DNA of 64,000 bases from the NCBI GenBank assembly GCA_029532625.1, contig JARFXM010000001.1:186001-250000 (forward strand), read 5' to 3'. The DNA is from Lomentospora prolificans (taxonomy: Eukaryota; Ascomycota; Sordariomycetes; Microascales; Microascaceae). Shown here one piece after another: positions 1-11,545 of this stretch (position 1 is the first letter of the stretch; the number at the start of each line of letters is the position of its first letter). The notes beneath the pieces are model-generated. The model did no database searches, had not been told where the DNA came from, and worked only from the letters and a program-made list of their open reading frames with translations. The translations under genes and the position numbers were made by a program.

Positions 1-641
1 CCGTCCATAATTAATATTATCAGCTTTTTTAAGGAGCTGGGCGGTTGGCCAGCAGTTGCCGGCCTGGCCTGCAACCTGCAAGCGGCCCTAATTTTAGATG
101 CCAGCTTTTTCAACCCAATGCAACCAAATCTACCAGGTCGAGGTAAGCTGCGCGAAGAGACGGCGTAAAGTCATGCCGGAGCACACCCTGTTATCGGCAC
201 TGGTTGATGTGCACAGCCACGGCATCGCCCGTTCTCCCCAGCGATCCACAGAATAAAATTGGTGACAGGCCTGGGTTTGCAGGGGACCCCTGTCTTCCTG
301 CCGCTTTAGGGCTGGCAGCCTGGTGGTGAAACAAAAACATGGTCGGACCCTTTTCTTCACCATCAACGCCCACTCATACTCGTACTAACCAAGGATCGTG
401 AGTGAAGGCACGTGAGCGGCTCGGACAACAGGGTCTGTGTTAGTAGATACTGATCCATCCAATGAAATACAAGATGCGACAGTTCGAGATCGAGAGGAGC
501 TCGCTGGATTCCCGATGGTAAACCAATCTGATTTGACGAACGATGCATTAACCATGATCCCAGAGTAAAAGTAGATAATAGGTATTACACGCAAGATCTT
601 AGTATTATGGACATACGAGAATTATCAAGAAGAATCCGCTC
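1..641. other. No gene recognised
   Basis: I see no conserved motif, RNA gene or repeat here. Short open frames exist on both strands but none resembles a known protein. Confidence 0.5.
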
Positions 642-2197
642 TCAGACCCGCCCGAAATACACCAGCCACTTTTGCATGTCTGCTACCAGCTGCTCCCCGA
701 CTTCGTTCTTCACCACGCTGTCCTGCCAACCAATCTCAACCACGAGCTGGCCTCCCTTGACCGCAATCGTAGATATTCGAATCGCCGGTCCAGTGACATC
801 CGCACTCAACGAGAACTGGGCCCGTTCAATAGCCCAGTATTTGCCGCCCTCCGATGAAGACCCGTCCAGCACGCCAAGGTTGGTGACGAACCACGAATAA
901 TGGCGAGGCTTCCTAGCCAACGCCTTCAAGTATCCTTCCCAGTCGCTCACGAACCCCATCAAGCCAATATTGTTGTTCTTCAGACCCAAATCCATTTCTT
1001 TTCGTATCTTGCCTTTAACGGTAGCCGAAACGGCCCAGATTGCTTTCTCCAGATGAGCCGTAGTCTCCCCTTCGGAAGAGCTCTTGTGATTACGGATCGA
1101 GGCAACAAGCCCAGGGCGAAATTCATGGTCCATGATTGCCACAATGTTGCCAATCGTCGTGCTTGGGTCTAGCGTCTTGCTCGCAGGAGTCCACGGTCGC
1201 ATGTTCCTAGCTGTCATCGAGGTGAATCCCTTCGCTTGGTTTTCGGTGAGTTGGTGTGACAGCGATATCAACGTTATGCCATGAAACAGGCCGGTCAGGG
1301 TAGTTTTGTGTTTCCGCCCGACAGAAAGGACCCGTTGGAGCGTATCATTGTCGATGGAAATTCGTCGAAAATGTGTGCGGTAGGGCGTGGCACGGATCGG
1401 GGCCCAAGATGCTGTCAGTGGCGTTTCCCGAGCCAACGAAACCGGCTTCAGGTTTTTCCAGAAAGACTTGGCGGCGTAGTCGAAGGCTACGCCGTAGTGA
1501 CCCATTTCTTCTTGCGTTGGCGGGAAGGGCTGTTTTACGGAGGAGCGTTGAGGGAGATTGAGTATGCGATTATTACCGTTCAGGCGGATGGAGTCCTTGT
1601 CGTGACTATCCATCGCGGCGAGATTCGACAGGAGCTTTTGGTGGAACAAGCGGGCGCCCATTCCGTCGGTGTGGCTATGGTGCCAGGCAAACATGATGTC
1701 GAGGAAGCTTTGTTCTTGCGTGTGCAGGACAGTTACCCTCCATCCGGGTTGATGTTCGAGATTGGAGAATCGAGTGTCCATCTGTACTTGAAGTGTCGCT
1801 GTAAAGACATCGTCATAGTTCTCAGAGACGTCTACTGACTTCCACTCGACATGGTGTGAAAGGTTGATCGTTTCTAGTTCTACCCATGTTTGTGCTTTGG
1901 AGCTTCCACCCACTAGTCCTACACAGAGGACAGGGCTGTCCAGCACAGTCTTGGCAATGGCGAGCTCGACAACTTGGACTACATTCTCTAGCCCAGCTGG
2001 CACAATGTAACGGCCAGAGATCACTGTCGCGGAGTAGAAAGCCAAGGCATGTAGGGCTGATTGATACGACTCCCTAGAGATCGAGTGAGTAGGGATCGGG
2101 CCGGGTAGTTCCTGAAGTTGACTCACATGGAGCCCAGCCTGCGAATAACGGTTGACCGGCCGGCCTTCTTGCCATTCGCCTCCGATGATATGGCCAT
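642..2197 (-). CDS. Alcohol acetyltransferase-like (condensation fold) protein
   Basis: Two exons, 2197-2127 and 2073-642, joined over a 53-nt GT-AG intron, give 500 residues. The start is the ATG inside CCATGG at 2195-2197. The frame also stays open through the intron to a GTG at 2300, but that longer version has no ATG and begins with a lysine run made by a 19-base T tract. The spliced N-terminus (LGSMESYQSALHALAFYS) fits the family opening, a leucine-glycine pair followed by Glu-x-Tyr. An HHSHTDG motif at about residues 155-161 is the general-base HHxxxDG of CoA-dependent acyltransferases. In this family (AATase type, PF07247-like) such enzymes transfer acyl groups from CoA to alcohols; the substrate here is unknown. 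No signal peptide is visible, so a cytosolic place is likely. It has no obvious partner gene next to it. Confidence 0.82.
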
Positions 2198-2331
2198 GGT
2201 AGAATATATGTAGAATCAATGAGCTGGGAGGCAATATTGTTCTAGGATTTGATTTTTTTTTTTTTTTTTTTCCTTGGAGATTTTCGATTGATCGTTTCAC
2301 TCATCGCGAGAGTAGCCGTGCAATGTAGGAT

Positions 2332-2338
2332 ATTTATA
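2332..2338 (-). promoter_or_regulatory. TATA-like element of the acetyltransferase gene
   Basis: TATAAAT on the minus strand lies 135 nt upstream of the chosen ATG at 2197. Position and sequence fit a core promoter element; nothing else supports it. Confidence 0.35.
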
Positions 2339-2647
2339 GACGCTGAGCAACGTCCACAGTTTACATCGGATTCGTCATGATCGTTTAGGCACGAAATAAA
2401 TAAAAGCGTGAGCGGAGACGTCGCCACCATCAGCCCCGACGGAGGCGGGCTTTATTCGCATTGATTGATGGCCGCCGGATCATCATTGACAATTTCAACC
2501 CAGGCCAGCCAGCCAAAAGCCACCAACCCAATTGTATGTAGTTCGGGGGCCGGAAGCCCCGTGACGCGGCGGCCGCGGGTAGGGAATACACTATATTGTT
2601 AGAATGATGGTCGGCCATTTGTGGGTTACACAGTTATGCTTGGCATG

Positions 2648-2670
2648 CCGAGTCCGAGTCCGAGTCCGAG
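2648..2670. repeat. Hexamer microsatellite (CCGAGT)n
   Basis: Just under four perfect copies of CCGAGT in tandem, in non-coding DNA. Confidence 0.9.
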
Positions 2671-4313
2671 GTACACGCGCAGCGCCACAGTAACGCATCT
2701 GACAAGTATAATAGGCCATTGCTAGTGTGATGTCTCTCTTTGTTGACACCTCTTTTAGGCTGGGATGGTGGTCCCGAAATTGCGAAGGCCAGGCCATGAC
2801 AGGGCATGTCAATAAACTCGGCGTCGCTGCGAAGTGTATGCGAAATACGGCAGACCACGTGGACTTACATAGACATTCGATACTATCGATTGCTGTCTGC
2901 ACGGATTCAAGGCTAACCATAAATTTCGATGCCTGCCAGGCTTTTCTGCAGTGTCGGAAAAGTCGGGAAAGCCGGAAAGACCAGTACTCAGCCGCAGTGC
3001 AGTGGCCCGATACCCTTCTCTTAGTTCATCAGATTGTGATAGTTCATCAGATTGTGAGCCCTGCGGCCAGGAAGCAGCTTGCTCTCTGCTGTACAGTTCT
3101 GCCTACACTAGGGCGGCCCACAAACTCATAGTGTCCGAAGTTCGGGGATGTTGGTTTAAGCTCCGACTTGGTTCGGTAGCTGGCGGCGGTGTTTTGCTTC
3201 CCTCTCTGAGCGGAGTCTCCTGTCCTAATTTTTGAACACCAAGCCATCCCAGCCACACATCGTGGCAGATCGACAATCTGTCACGGTTCATTTCCTGAAT
3301 TCTACCGAGATCCCGCTCACTATGCCGGAAACTTCTGTGATGGTATTCTTCCTCCAGAGCCCGTGATATTTATTTCCAGATGCTGGGCCTCCTTACACGT
3401 GCCCGCTCCAGAAACACGCTCACTGTCACTACACGTCGTGGGAGCCGACAAAACCAAAATGTTGCGGCTGTAGAGCGATAACCCTATCGGCAGCGTACGC
3501 TTTGGTGTTGATCCGTTGATTCTGATGCGGAGACAAGTCCTTGTATGTGCATGAAGGAGCGTCGTCGTCCTCCTCTTCCACTTACCATCGAAGCCCCATT
3601 GCGCGATCTCGGCAAAGCAAACGACCTCGATGCAGCGCTCCATTTTCTTGCTCGCGCGAGTTCTTGACAAAGTCTCATGAGGGTCGAGTGTGCAGAGAAA
3701 CATGTGCGATACCACGTCGCACTCGATATCGTATTAAGACGCCTATGGAAGTGCGTACCACACGGTTCGAGGCTAGCCGCCGTTAGACTGTCCGTGATGC
3801 TCAAAAGAACGCTACTCCCGTCATTCATCCCTTGATGGGTATTACCGTCCGAGATTGGGGATCTAGACGTGTGCTGTTGCGAAGCCGACTTCACAAATGC
3901 CTCAATGTCATTCGCTAGACTAATAAGCCCAAAACCCGGTCACGGATAGCCTTGCATCCACTATCTACAAAATTCTCGATTGGCTCCTCGAGCCGCCTCA
4001 CTTCACTGAATCTGCCGCCGCGTGTGTTGAAGACTCACTCCATAATATTCGCGACCGACCCCTCCGCATCAACGCCCTAAGCCGCGGACGGAAGTTGATC
4101 GTTCCGTAAGGCAGATTCGGCATCATGGCTGGTCTTAGATTAAATTTTTGGTCTATATGTATCCACCACAGATGAATGCCAAGTGGCGAGGCAAGCATAT
4201 CTACTGTGCAATCCATAACCGCCCCCAGTATTGGTTCGCTATTATGATTCGACGACACTAATGTTTCGAATCGACTGCTTTGGTACGTATCTAGGCCCAA
4301 TTGGATGGAGTTA

Positions 4314-4538
4314 CTAATCTTCCACCTGGCCGAGCTGTAGCAAGGCATTAAAGGCCTCCCTTCTGTCCCGGGCCTTGCCCTTGTCCCAGTCGGGCCTGAG
4401 ACTAGAACCGTCACCGCTTGGGACACCCAGCCAAGATATAACGGCAGCAGCGAGTGAGAAGATGAAGGCCATCAAAGAAATCTGTTGGTTCCGCTCCATG
4501 ATGGAATATTGGTTGATGCATAGAGGAAGCACACTCAT
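4314..4538 (-). pseudogene. HET-domain fragment
   Basis: The frame starting at 4538 encodes CINQYSIMERNQQISLMAFI followed by AAAVISWLG. This is the central block of the fungal heterokaryon-incompatibility (HET) domain (CINQ-x-D..ER..Q...M...F..A..V.WLG). The preceding HET block, with YVALSYCWG, is absent upstream, and the frame stops after 74 codons. I therefore read it as a remnant of a larger gene, not a small protein. Downstream minus-strand frames (to about 3998) may hold more of it but show no motif. Confidence 0.55.
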
Positions 4539-4934
4539 TTCGAGATTCGTATAAACTTTACTGCGCGGTTTATTGGCCTTGCAGTATAATCTTCAAGATT
4601 TGTTCGATACATACAGGCCTACCCTAGCTTGGGACTATTCCCTCTTGTTACCCTCCATCGTTAGGCTTTCTTCCCGGCTCTCTTCCTTGGAAGAGGAAAC
4701 GCTCAGTCATCTACTTAATATCCTATGACTCCTAAGAGCCTGTCCATCATATTATGACGACTGCTGTTTCGGCGTTTCTGGCTCGCCTGCTGTGCGCCAT
4801 AGTGTGACCCAGGTTTTCCGTGATCTCGACTGCACAGACTAATCGCAGAGCGGCGCGATGTATTGATATTACTCAAAATCTCGGGTGTAATTTTTTATCA
4901 CCCTCCTCTTTAGAAAACTGACACACGACACCAC
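4539..4934. other. Intergenic, nothing recognised
   Basis: AT-leaning sequence between the HET fragment and the 3' end of the membrane-protein gene. It probably includes that gene's 3' untranslated region. Confidence 0.4.
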
Positions 4935-7090
4935 TCAGCCGTCGGTTGCCTTTGATTTCTCACCAGTTGGGCTCTCTATTATCGAGGATCCCATACTATA
5001 AGACTTCTTCAAGTCGGGTCGACCATCAGCACCGTCTGGCACCCTTAGCTGAGGATGTTTCTCATTGGTAATATCCAGTACAGCGAGCTTCTCGTTTGAA
5101 AGGGTCACGGGGTTAACACCAGCGGTGTTAGTCCAAGTGCCCAGGCCGACTTGCTCGTGGGCCATCCTCTGCAGTTGGAGGACTGCATTGGCAGACCATT
5201 CGAGGCGGGCATAGGCACCTTCTGGGTCGGAACTCCTCGCTTGTTGGCGTCTCTCGATGTAGCTGACCAATGGCTCGATGACGAGGTCAAGGATCATGAA
5301 AATGCCGCCGATGATGAGAATAATGCTGACACCGAGCACTGAGAAGGAAAGGTATCGGGCGCTGACAATCTTTTGGCTACGGCAGAGCCGTTCCTCCTCA
5401 GTACCATTAGGGACAACCCTGAACGACATCATTTCCTTGGGGGGCCCGTTGGCGGCCTCCACGAACGAGCCCTGCACAGATGTCAAGGAGGAAGTAACCC
5501 AGTGCTCGACCTCGTGCTGCCACTGGTTGGTTGGCAGGGGACCCTGAACATTGCTCGACAGCCCATGCCGGGAGACAAGCGAGCCTAATCCGAGGTGGTC
5601 AACAATACCCGAGATCGAAAACAATCCCATGCCGAAGATGTCATCGGCGCGCTTGATAAGAGCCCTTTGCCTGTCGGTTTTCCAAGGGCTGTAGCGGTCA
5701 AACGTATCGTCGGCCATGCCTCGCAGAGGAGTACATCCATCCTCTCCGCCCTGGGCATTGCAGAGCTGTGTCTGCATGGAGCATCCCATGACGGTGACGA
5801 GCTCATCTCGATAATAGTTGGGTCGCGTAGTGTTAGACACCGTGTTTCTCATTCCGGGACCTTCTTTGTGGGCAGAGAACCACGGATCGTCGACAGGGTT
5901 GGCATAGAGGAGCCCGGGGGCGGAGAGGAAGAACAGCATCACGTCGGCATCTCTTCGAGTGATCTGAGGAATGGGCCGGAACATGGAGTAAATTTCAGAC
6001 ATTTCCGGGTCTCCGCCGTAGAACTTCAAGAAACTAGGTGATATAAGTCAGTGGCTGGGGTTCAAAAGGATTTGGAAGAGGAGGCCCCGTAAGCTACCTA
6101 CCCGATATTATAGTCTAGGCGTGCTTTGGATTGGGTCCTTGAGTCCTGGAGCGATGCGACAGAGTCGTTGATGGGCATCTGATACGAGAAGTTCCCGACT
6201 TTATTAGGGACTTCGCCATAGTAGTACCTCATAACGGGTACAGACGAGGAATCGTTGGTAGCCTCCGAGAAGCCCTCCGTGACCAATGGAGCACAGTGAT
6301 GATACATGCGGAGGGAAAAGCGATCCTCAGGAGGGAGGTTGATGCCAAGGTGGATATTGCTATCAATGTAACCGGTATCAACAATAAGGTTGCCAGTCTT
6401 GGACTTGCACATGCCTTCCTCAAAGGGGCACCCGGCATCCCGGTCAACAATCGTCGGAAGCTTGGGCGTGGTGTACAAGTTGCAGTCCTCCACCGTGGCG
6501 GTGTCTGTGTAGCATCGAAGAGCATAGTTGGCGTACGCGTGCACACGTTGGCTCTGGTAGGGTTGGAAGAGCAGCGTGTAGCCTTCGGGATCTTCGATAT
6601 CGTTGCTGTCAAGCGGGCCGCAGTTGTTCCCTTCGAGAAGAACTTCGTTGATGAAATCCGTGGTGACTTGCGAGGAGAAAATGCCCGCAACGCCGAAAAT
6701 AACCGATATGCAGACGGCGAGGATGATGATGGGGACAAGTCTCCGGACGGGCTGCTTGGCTTTGTTCTTGCGCCACATCAAGAGCGAATTGCCGAGCATC
6801 CAGGCGGCATCCTGGGCATTGCTCACATTGCGGAGGATGGCCTGGCGCTGGTGGTAGATGGCATCCTGAGGATCCCTGGACGAAAAGCGCCGGTGCATCG
6901 CGAAGCACGCGACACGCCAGGCGCTCTTCCCGGCCGCTGCTACGTAGATGGCCAGGAAAGCGATTAAGAAGGCGCCATGCTGCTTGGTGAGGGTCACGGT
7001 TGAGCCCAGAATTGGCCCGCGCGACCAATTGGTCCAGAAGCCGAGATAGACTTCATAGCTACCAGAGCCAGCGCTAGCAATGGAATTCAT
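4935..7090 (-). CDS. Large multi-pass membrane protein of unknown function
   Basis: Exons 7090-6102 and 6033-4935, with a 68-nt intron (GTAGGT...CCTAG), give 695 residues with phase kept across the junction. Three strongly hydrophobic segments are clear: near residues 40-60, a helix directly after the basic stretch KNKAKQPVRR (about residue 110), and one near 540 (ending IGGIFMILDLVI). Between the second and third lies a long loop with many Asn-X-Ser/Thr sites and spaced cysteines, so this part is probably on the outer face. Fungal genomes often carry proteins of this layout annotated only as hypothetical; I know no function. The start at 7090 is the first ATG and directly precedes the first hydrophobic segment. 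It has no operon-like partner. Confidence 0.75.
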
Positions 7091-9555
7091 GGTTATAGAG
7101 AAACGAAACGATTGATTGACGCTGAAAAGAATGACAAGGGTAATAAAAAAAAAAGAAAGAAAAAGGTCAAACTAATCGCTTGAATTGACAAAGACCAGTG
7201 CCAGGAATGCAATTCGGAGATTTTCTCGTCGAGTAGAGGGATCATCAAGGCCCGGGGAGTGGAGAAAAGGATCTTTAAGAATATGACACCCGTATCGGCG
7301 GCCGACAAGATCTTGGTTCGACCGATAGTATGGTCGCATCCTCGAAAATCACTCCCGTGCTCAAGCCAGGCTGGCTGTAACCGATCCTGCTATAGCTAAT
7401 ACATGATAGCGCAAGCCTACACTACTGGGGCCCCAGGTTACCATTCAAAGCTGACAAGCATCGTTAAAGATGCTCCGCCACTCTGGCACATGGGGTCCGG
7501 AATGGCCCGAGTAACAAGTTTATTATTATAGTAGCGCTGCTTAAAAAGAGGTCCAAAAGGAGATAAGATACGACTGAGGGCGCCAAGAAGCCGGATTCCA
7601 GCCAATGATACCACACCCCCAAACTCGCTTGCTATTCCGCGCCATCCGGTTAAAAGAGCAGCCCTATGAAGATCTAGAGAACAGATGGAAAGATGGATTC
7701 GTGCTACTAATTTTGGCCCCCGTGCATAGTATGTTTCCATTTAGGGGATGCCTGAAGTGATTGGTCGACTTCCCGTCCCACCTGCGATGTTGTATGGGGG
7801 AAAGCGCTCGTGATTGGGTCAATCTGTAGCAATCGACATGCCATTTTTCTGCCGGGTGAGGCCTTTCCGAGCAATTGGCCGGAAATTTAGGGCATTGACA
7901 AGGGGGCTTAGCTGGCTGGCGGTTTTTTTCCTTATCCAGCCCTATGATTCCGAGGCTTTGGAAGAATTCAATCCGATCAACTGTGTTGGCGGGACCGATT
8001 ATTAGACTATGAACATCGGGCCCCAAAAATGGCCAGGTTCGCCGAAATGCCCGTCTGAGAGCGAGTTACCCTGAACTCCACTTCGGCAGGCGGTCATATT
8101 CCCCAGTCTTCGTTCCCTTGGTACGGCGCGGTACTCGGGTCTGCGAAGATGACATCCAAAGCGTGAATGTAAGCAGGTAATGCTACGAAACCAGGGCCCG
8201 GAAGTGACGGAACCGAAGTCTGGCGGATGTTTTATTGGACTCTCTTGTACAAGCTACTGAGGGGATGCATACTCGAGGCCTCATGATATCTCTGCGTCAA
8301 TCCAACCCAAGAAGTGGGTTGGGTGCTTACAGGTAGTATCGCGCGTCTGATCCTTTGACCCCAGGCTTTCCTAATGAGCTGGAAGAGCGGGAAGGATTCA
8401 GCGTTTCACTGACGATCCTTCCCCCTCACGCCGGGACCGACGGGTTCCTGAGACTGTTCAATTTGTGGTGGCTTGGTCTGGGCGGGACGCACCAGGCACG
8501 GTCCCGTCGGACACCAAGCGGGGACTGATCGTTACACGACCGAAGGATTGCGTTATCGCCCAGGCCCTCCGCCCCAGTCGCTTCTGCCATATATTATATA
8601 TTGACTAGGGCTAAAATAATCATAAAAGAACAACAAAATCACTTTCGGCAAATAAATCTCACCTGCATGTCCGCGGATTAGACGCGATATGGGCCAGGCG
8701 ACGCCTTTCGTTCGATACTCTATCATGCCCTCCATTATGGCCACTCATCACAATTTGCCACCCTGGCCATCGCGATGCTCATTCGAGGGGCTCGCGTGGT
8801 ATTGATGGGGGCACTTTTGTTTCCAATGGTGAGGTGGGGGCCAATGACGTGCTGGGGTCTTTGAGAGGCTGGGAGAACCTCAACGCTTGGTTCTAGGTTT
8901 TGGTCTTGTGAGAAATATCGTCCAGAATCATTATCATTGCTCAGAAGAGGCGAGCTATTAATCACTCCCGAGCGCATTGGTCAAGGTTTCTCTTTACCTG
9001 TGTGGAATTCTCTAATGCCGTCCGCAGCGCCGGTAGATGTCGCGGGCGCGGTACCGGAAAAGCCACCTGTTTGTTCTCGTTCAATGGAGGAAGAGCATTC
9101 ATCTACTGTTATACAGAAATAATGACGACAAAGAGGAAATGGAAATCGCAGACGTGACTCGTCAATCGTGCCCGAAATTCCTGCCAAACCCTCTTTTGTC
9201 TCATCCCTTCTTCCAGCACAAAGAAAACCGACCCACTTTTGCCAGGGTCTTGCTGGCCGTCGCCAACGGGTTCCTGACACAGTCATCAAAGCCACTAGAG
9301 CACGTGACCAGAATGGAGCACGCTCCGGATTTGCCGCGACGAAAATATCATCATTTGCTAGCTACGCCGCCTTCACTTCGTATATGCCTTCGTGCTGTGA
9401 TGTACTGCGAGAGCTTATTGCTCCATAAGTGACAAAATTTCTTCTTTCTCTACTATAAAATCTGAAGGATACGCCCCTTGTGCGCTATTACCGTTTCTAC
9501 CGATCACTTCTCTGGCCATCTCACAGCTCGGGAGAATACCCTGCCTCAGGCGACG
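7091..9555. other. Long intergenic region
   Basis: About 2.4 kb between divergently placed genes, so it carries the promoters of both the membrane-protein gene and methionine aminopeptidase. No protein or RNA motif is recognised on either strand. Confidence 0.45.
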
Positions 9556-10907
9556 ATGGCGGACACCACGGCAGAAGCGCAAACTAAGGTGAAATGTCTG
9601 GGCGCGGACTGTGAAAACGATGCCGGGTCTTTGCAGTGCCCGACATGTCTCAAGATAGGCATTAAAGATAGCTTTTTCTGCTCTCAAGAGTGCTTTAAGA
9701 GGAACTGGGTTCGTTTTGCCGGCACCATCTTACCCAGGACTTTTATGCTGAGACATAATAATCGAGTCGTAGAACGAACATAAAGCTCTCCACAAGAAGA
9801 CGCAAGACCAGTCGCAAGGCGGCGGATTCTATAATCCGTTCCCCGGTCATGCCTTCACCGGTTCCGTCCGACCCGTCTATCCGCTTTCCGCGATGCGCAC
9901 AGTCCCCAAGTCGATTCCGCACCCCGACTGGTCCGAGACTGGCATACCGAAAGCCGAACGGCGCCTGAACAGGTCCAAGATTGAGCTTTTGGATGCCAAG
10001 GCTCAGGATGCGATGCGCAAAGTGTGCAGGCTGTCTCGAGAGGTATTAGACATTGTTGCTGCAGAGATTAGACCGGGTGTTACCACGGATTACCTTGATG
10101 AGGTCTGCCACAAGGCTTGTATAGAACGCAAAGTATGTGAAACCCTGATCCGAAAATTCATCGAGCATTATTGATAGCGCTAATAATCCGTTCCAGTCTT
10201 ACCCTTCGCCCTTGAACTATAACCACTTTCCCAAGTCGTTGTGTACTTCCCCCAACGAAGTCGTTTGTCACGGCATTCCCGACCAACGAGTCCTGCTAGA
10301 TGGAGATATCCTCAATCTTGATATCTCGATTTACCACGAAGGCTACCATGCCGATCTCAACGAAACCTACTATGTCGGCGATCGAGCCAAGGCAGATCCC
10401 GACTCGGTCCGAGTAATTGAAACGACGCGGGAATGCTTAGAGAAGGCCATCGAGATCGTGAAGCCCGGCACCCCCATCCGAGATTTCGGCAAAGTTATCG
10501 AGAGTCACGCCAAGTCCAAAGGATGCAGTGTCATCAAGACCTGGGGCGGCCATGGTATCCACACCGAATTTCACCCGCCGCCGTGGATCCCTCATTACGC
10601 TAAGAACAAGGCCGTGGGAGTCTGCAAGCCTGGAATGGCGTTCACGATTGAGCCCATTCTCACTGTGGGGAGACCTCAGGAGGTGTATTGGCCGGATAAT
10701 TGGACAAACACGACTGTTGATGGCAGACGGAGTGCTCAGTTCGGTAAGTGCGAAAGAACTTTTACTTGATGGGCCTGACGCTAATAATAACACGTTGGGA
10801 TAATAGAACATACCTTGCTCGTGACAGAAACGGGAGTCGAGGTCTTGACTGCGAGAACAGAAAACTCTCCAGGCGGGCCCGTACCGATGCCGAAGACTGG
10901 CGAATGA
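9556..10907 (+). CDS. MAP1: Methionine aminopeptidase type 1
   Basis: Four exons, 9556-9708, 9773-10132, 10197-10743 and 10807-10907, with introns of 64, 64 and 63 nt, encode 386 residues, the usual length for eukaryotic MetAP1. The N-terminus carries the MYND-like zinc finger: Cys 14, 19, 28, 31, 42, 46 and His 54, 58. The two histidines lie just beyond the first intron and fix its acceptor at 9772. The catalytic domain has the dinuclear-metal ligands Asp213 and Asp224 (in [18 protein letters not shown]), His290 (GGHGIH), Glu323 (FTIEPIL) and Glu354 (FEHTLL). The enzyme removes initiator methionine from nascent proteins at the ribosome; the zinc finger is known in yeast to help ribosome binding. 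This is a housekeeping gene with no functional link to its neighbours. Confidence 0.96.
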
Positions 10908-11545
10908 TTTGTGCATGGTGTTGATGGCGGCGGTTGGCGCTTGGAGTGTTGAGCTAGTTTTGCATGTGACACGTACATAGCCCATATCGTAGCAAAATAC
11001 CACACTGAAAGTTCTCGCAATGTCCCATACTAGAGTATCCCCGGTATTCCTTTTGTAGACCAATAATATTCACAGCCTGGCTGGGGTTGTGCATTGAATG
11101 CTGGTTAAAGGACACAGCCACCCGCACTCTAGGCCAAGACTTTGACAGTTGAAATAGTTCCCCTAGACTGTCCGGAGATGATATTTCGAGACAACTCTTG
11201 AGACAATCATTTTTTTTTCTTTTTAGGGAAAAAGCTGCCAAGTCGTGGGGATGCAGTCGGGCAAGTTCCAATCCGCGCCCGTTGGGTCAGTGCGAGGGCA
11301 GTAGATGATTGGTTTGTTCGACTGCTAGGGATGTTCAGCTACTCGATATCGTGTGAGGCTGTGAAACCCAATCCAGTTAGTGTAATCACTTAACTCGGAA
11401 AATGCAGAAATATAATTATAGTCGAGGCTGCTGACTCCCTTCTATCATGGAAAACCACCTCCGTCTCCCTAACATAACCGTGTTGCAGCAACCAAATTCT
11501 ACCTAGAAAACGCGGCAGCTGGATCCAGTAATTATCGACCGCTAG
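10908..11545. other. Intergenic, nothing recognised
   Basis: Spacer between the aminopeptidase stop and the HET gene start, both on the plus strand. It should hold the first gene's 3' end and the second gene's promoter; no motif stands out. Confidence 0.45.

Larger units (their letters stand above)
2305..4313. other. Intergenic stretch without a clear gene
   Basis: No intact gene is recognised. Minus-strand open frames at 3320-3894 contain a good GTAAGT donor context near 3580 and could be more debris of the HET fragment at 4314-4538, but no motif supports this. Confidence 0.35.

Noticed and set aside
1281..1838. 185-codon plus-strand frame
   Set aside because: Lies fully opposite the acetyltransferase catalytic domain and has no family signature.
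2648..2670. CRISPR-like or satellite array
   Set aside because: Only a four-copy hexamer microsatellite in a fungal nuclear context.
6296..6967. 223-codon plus-strand frame
   Set aside because: Antisense shadow of the membrane-protein gene.
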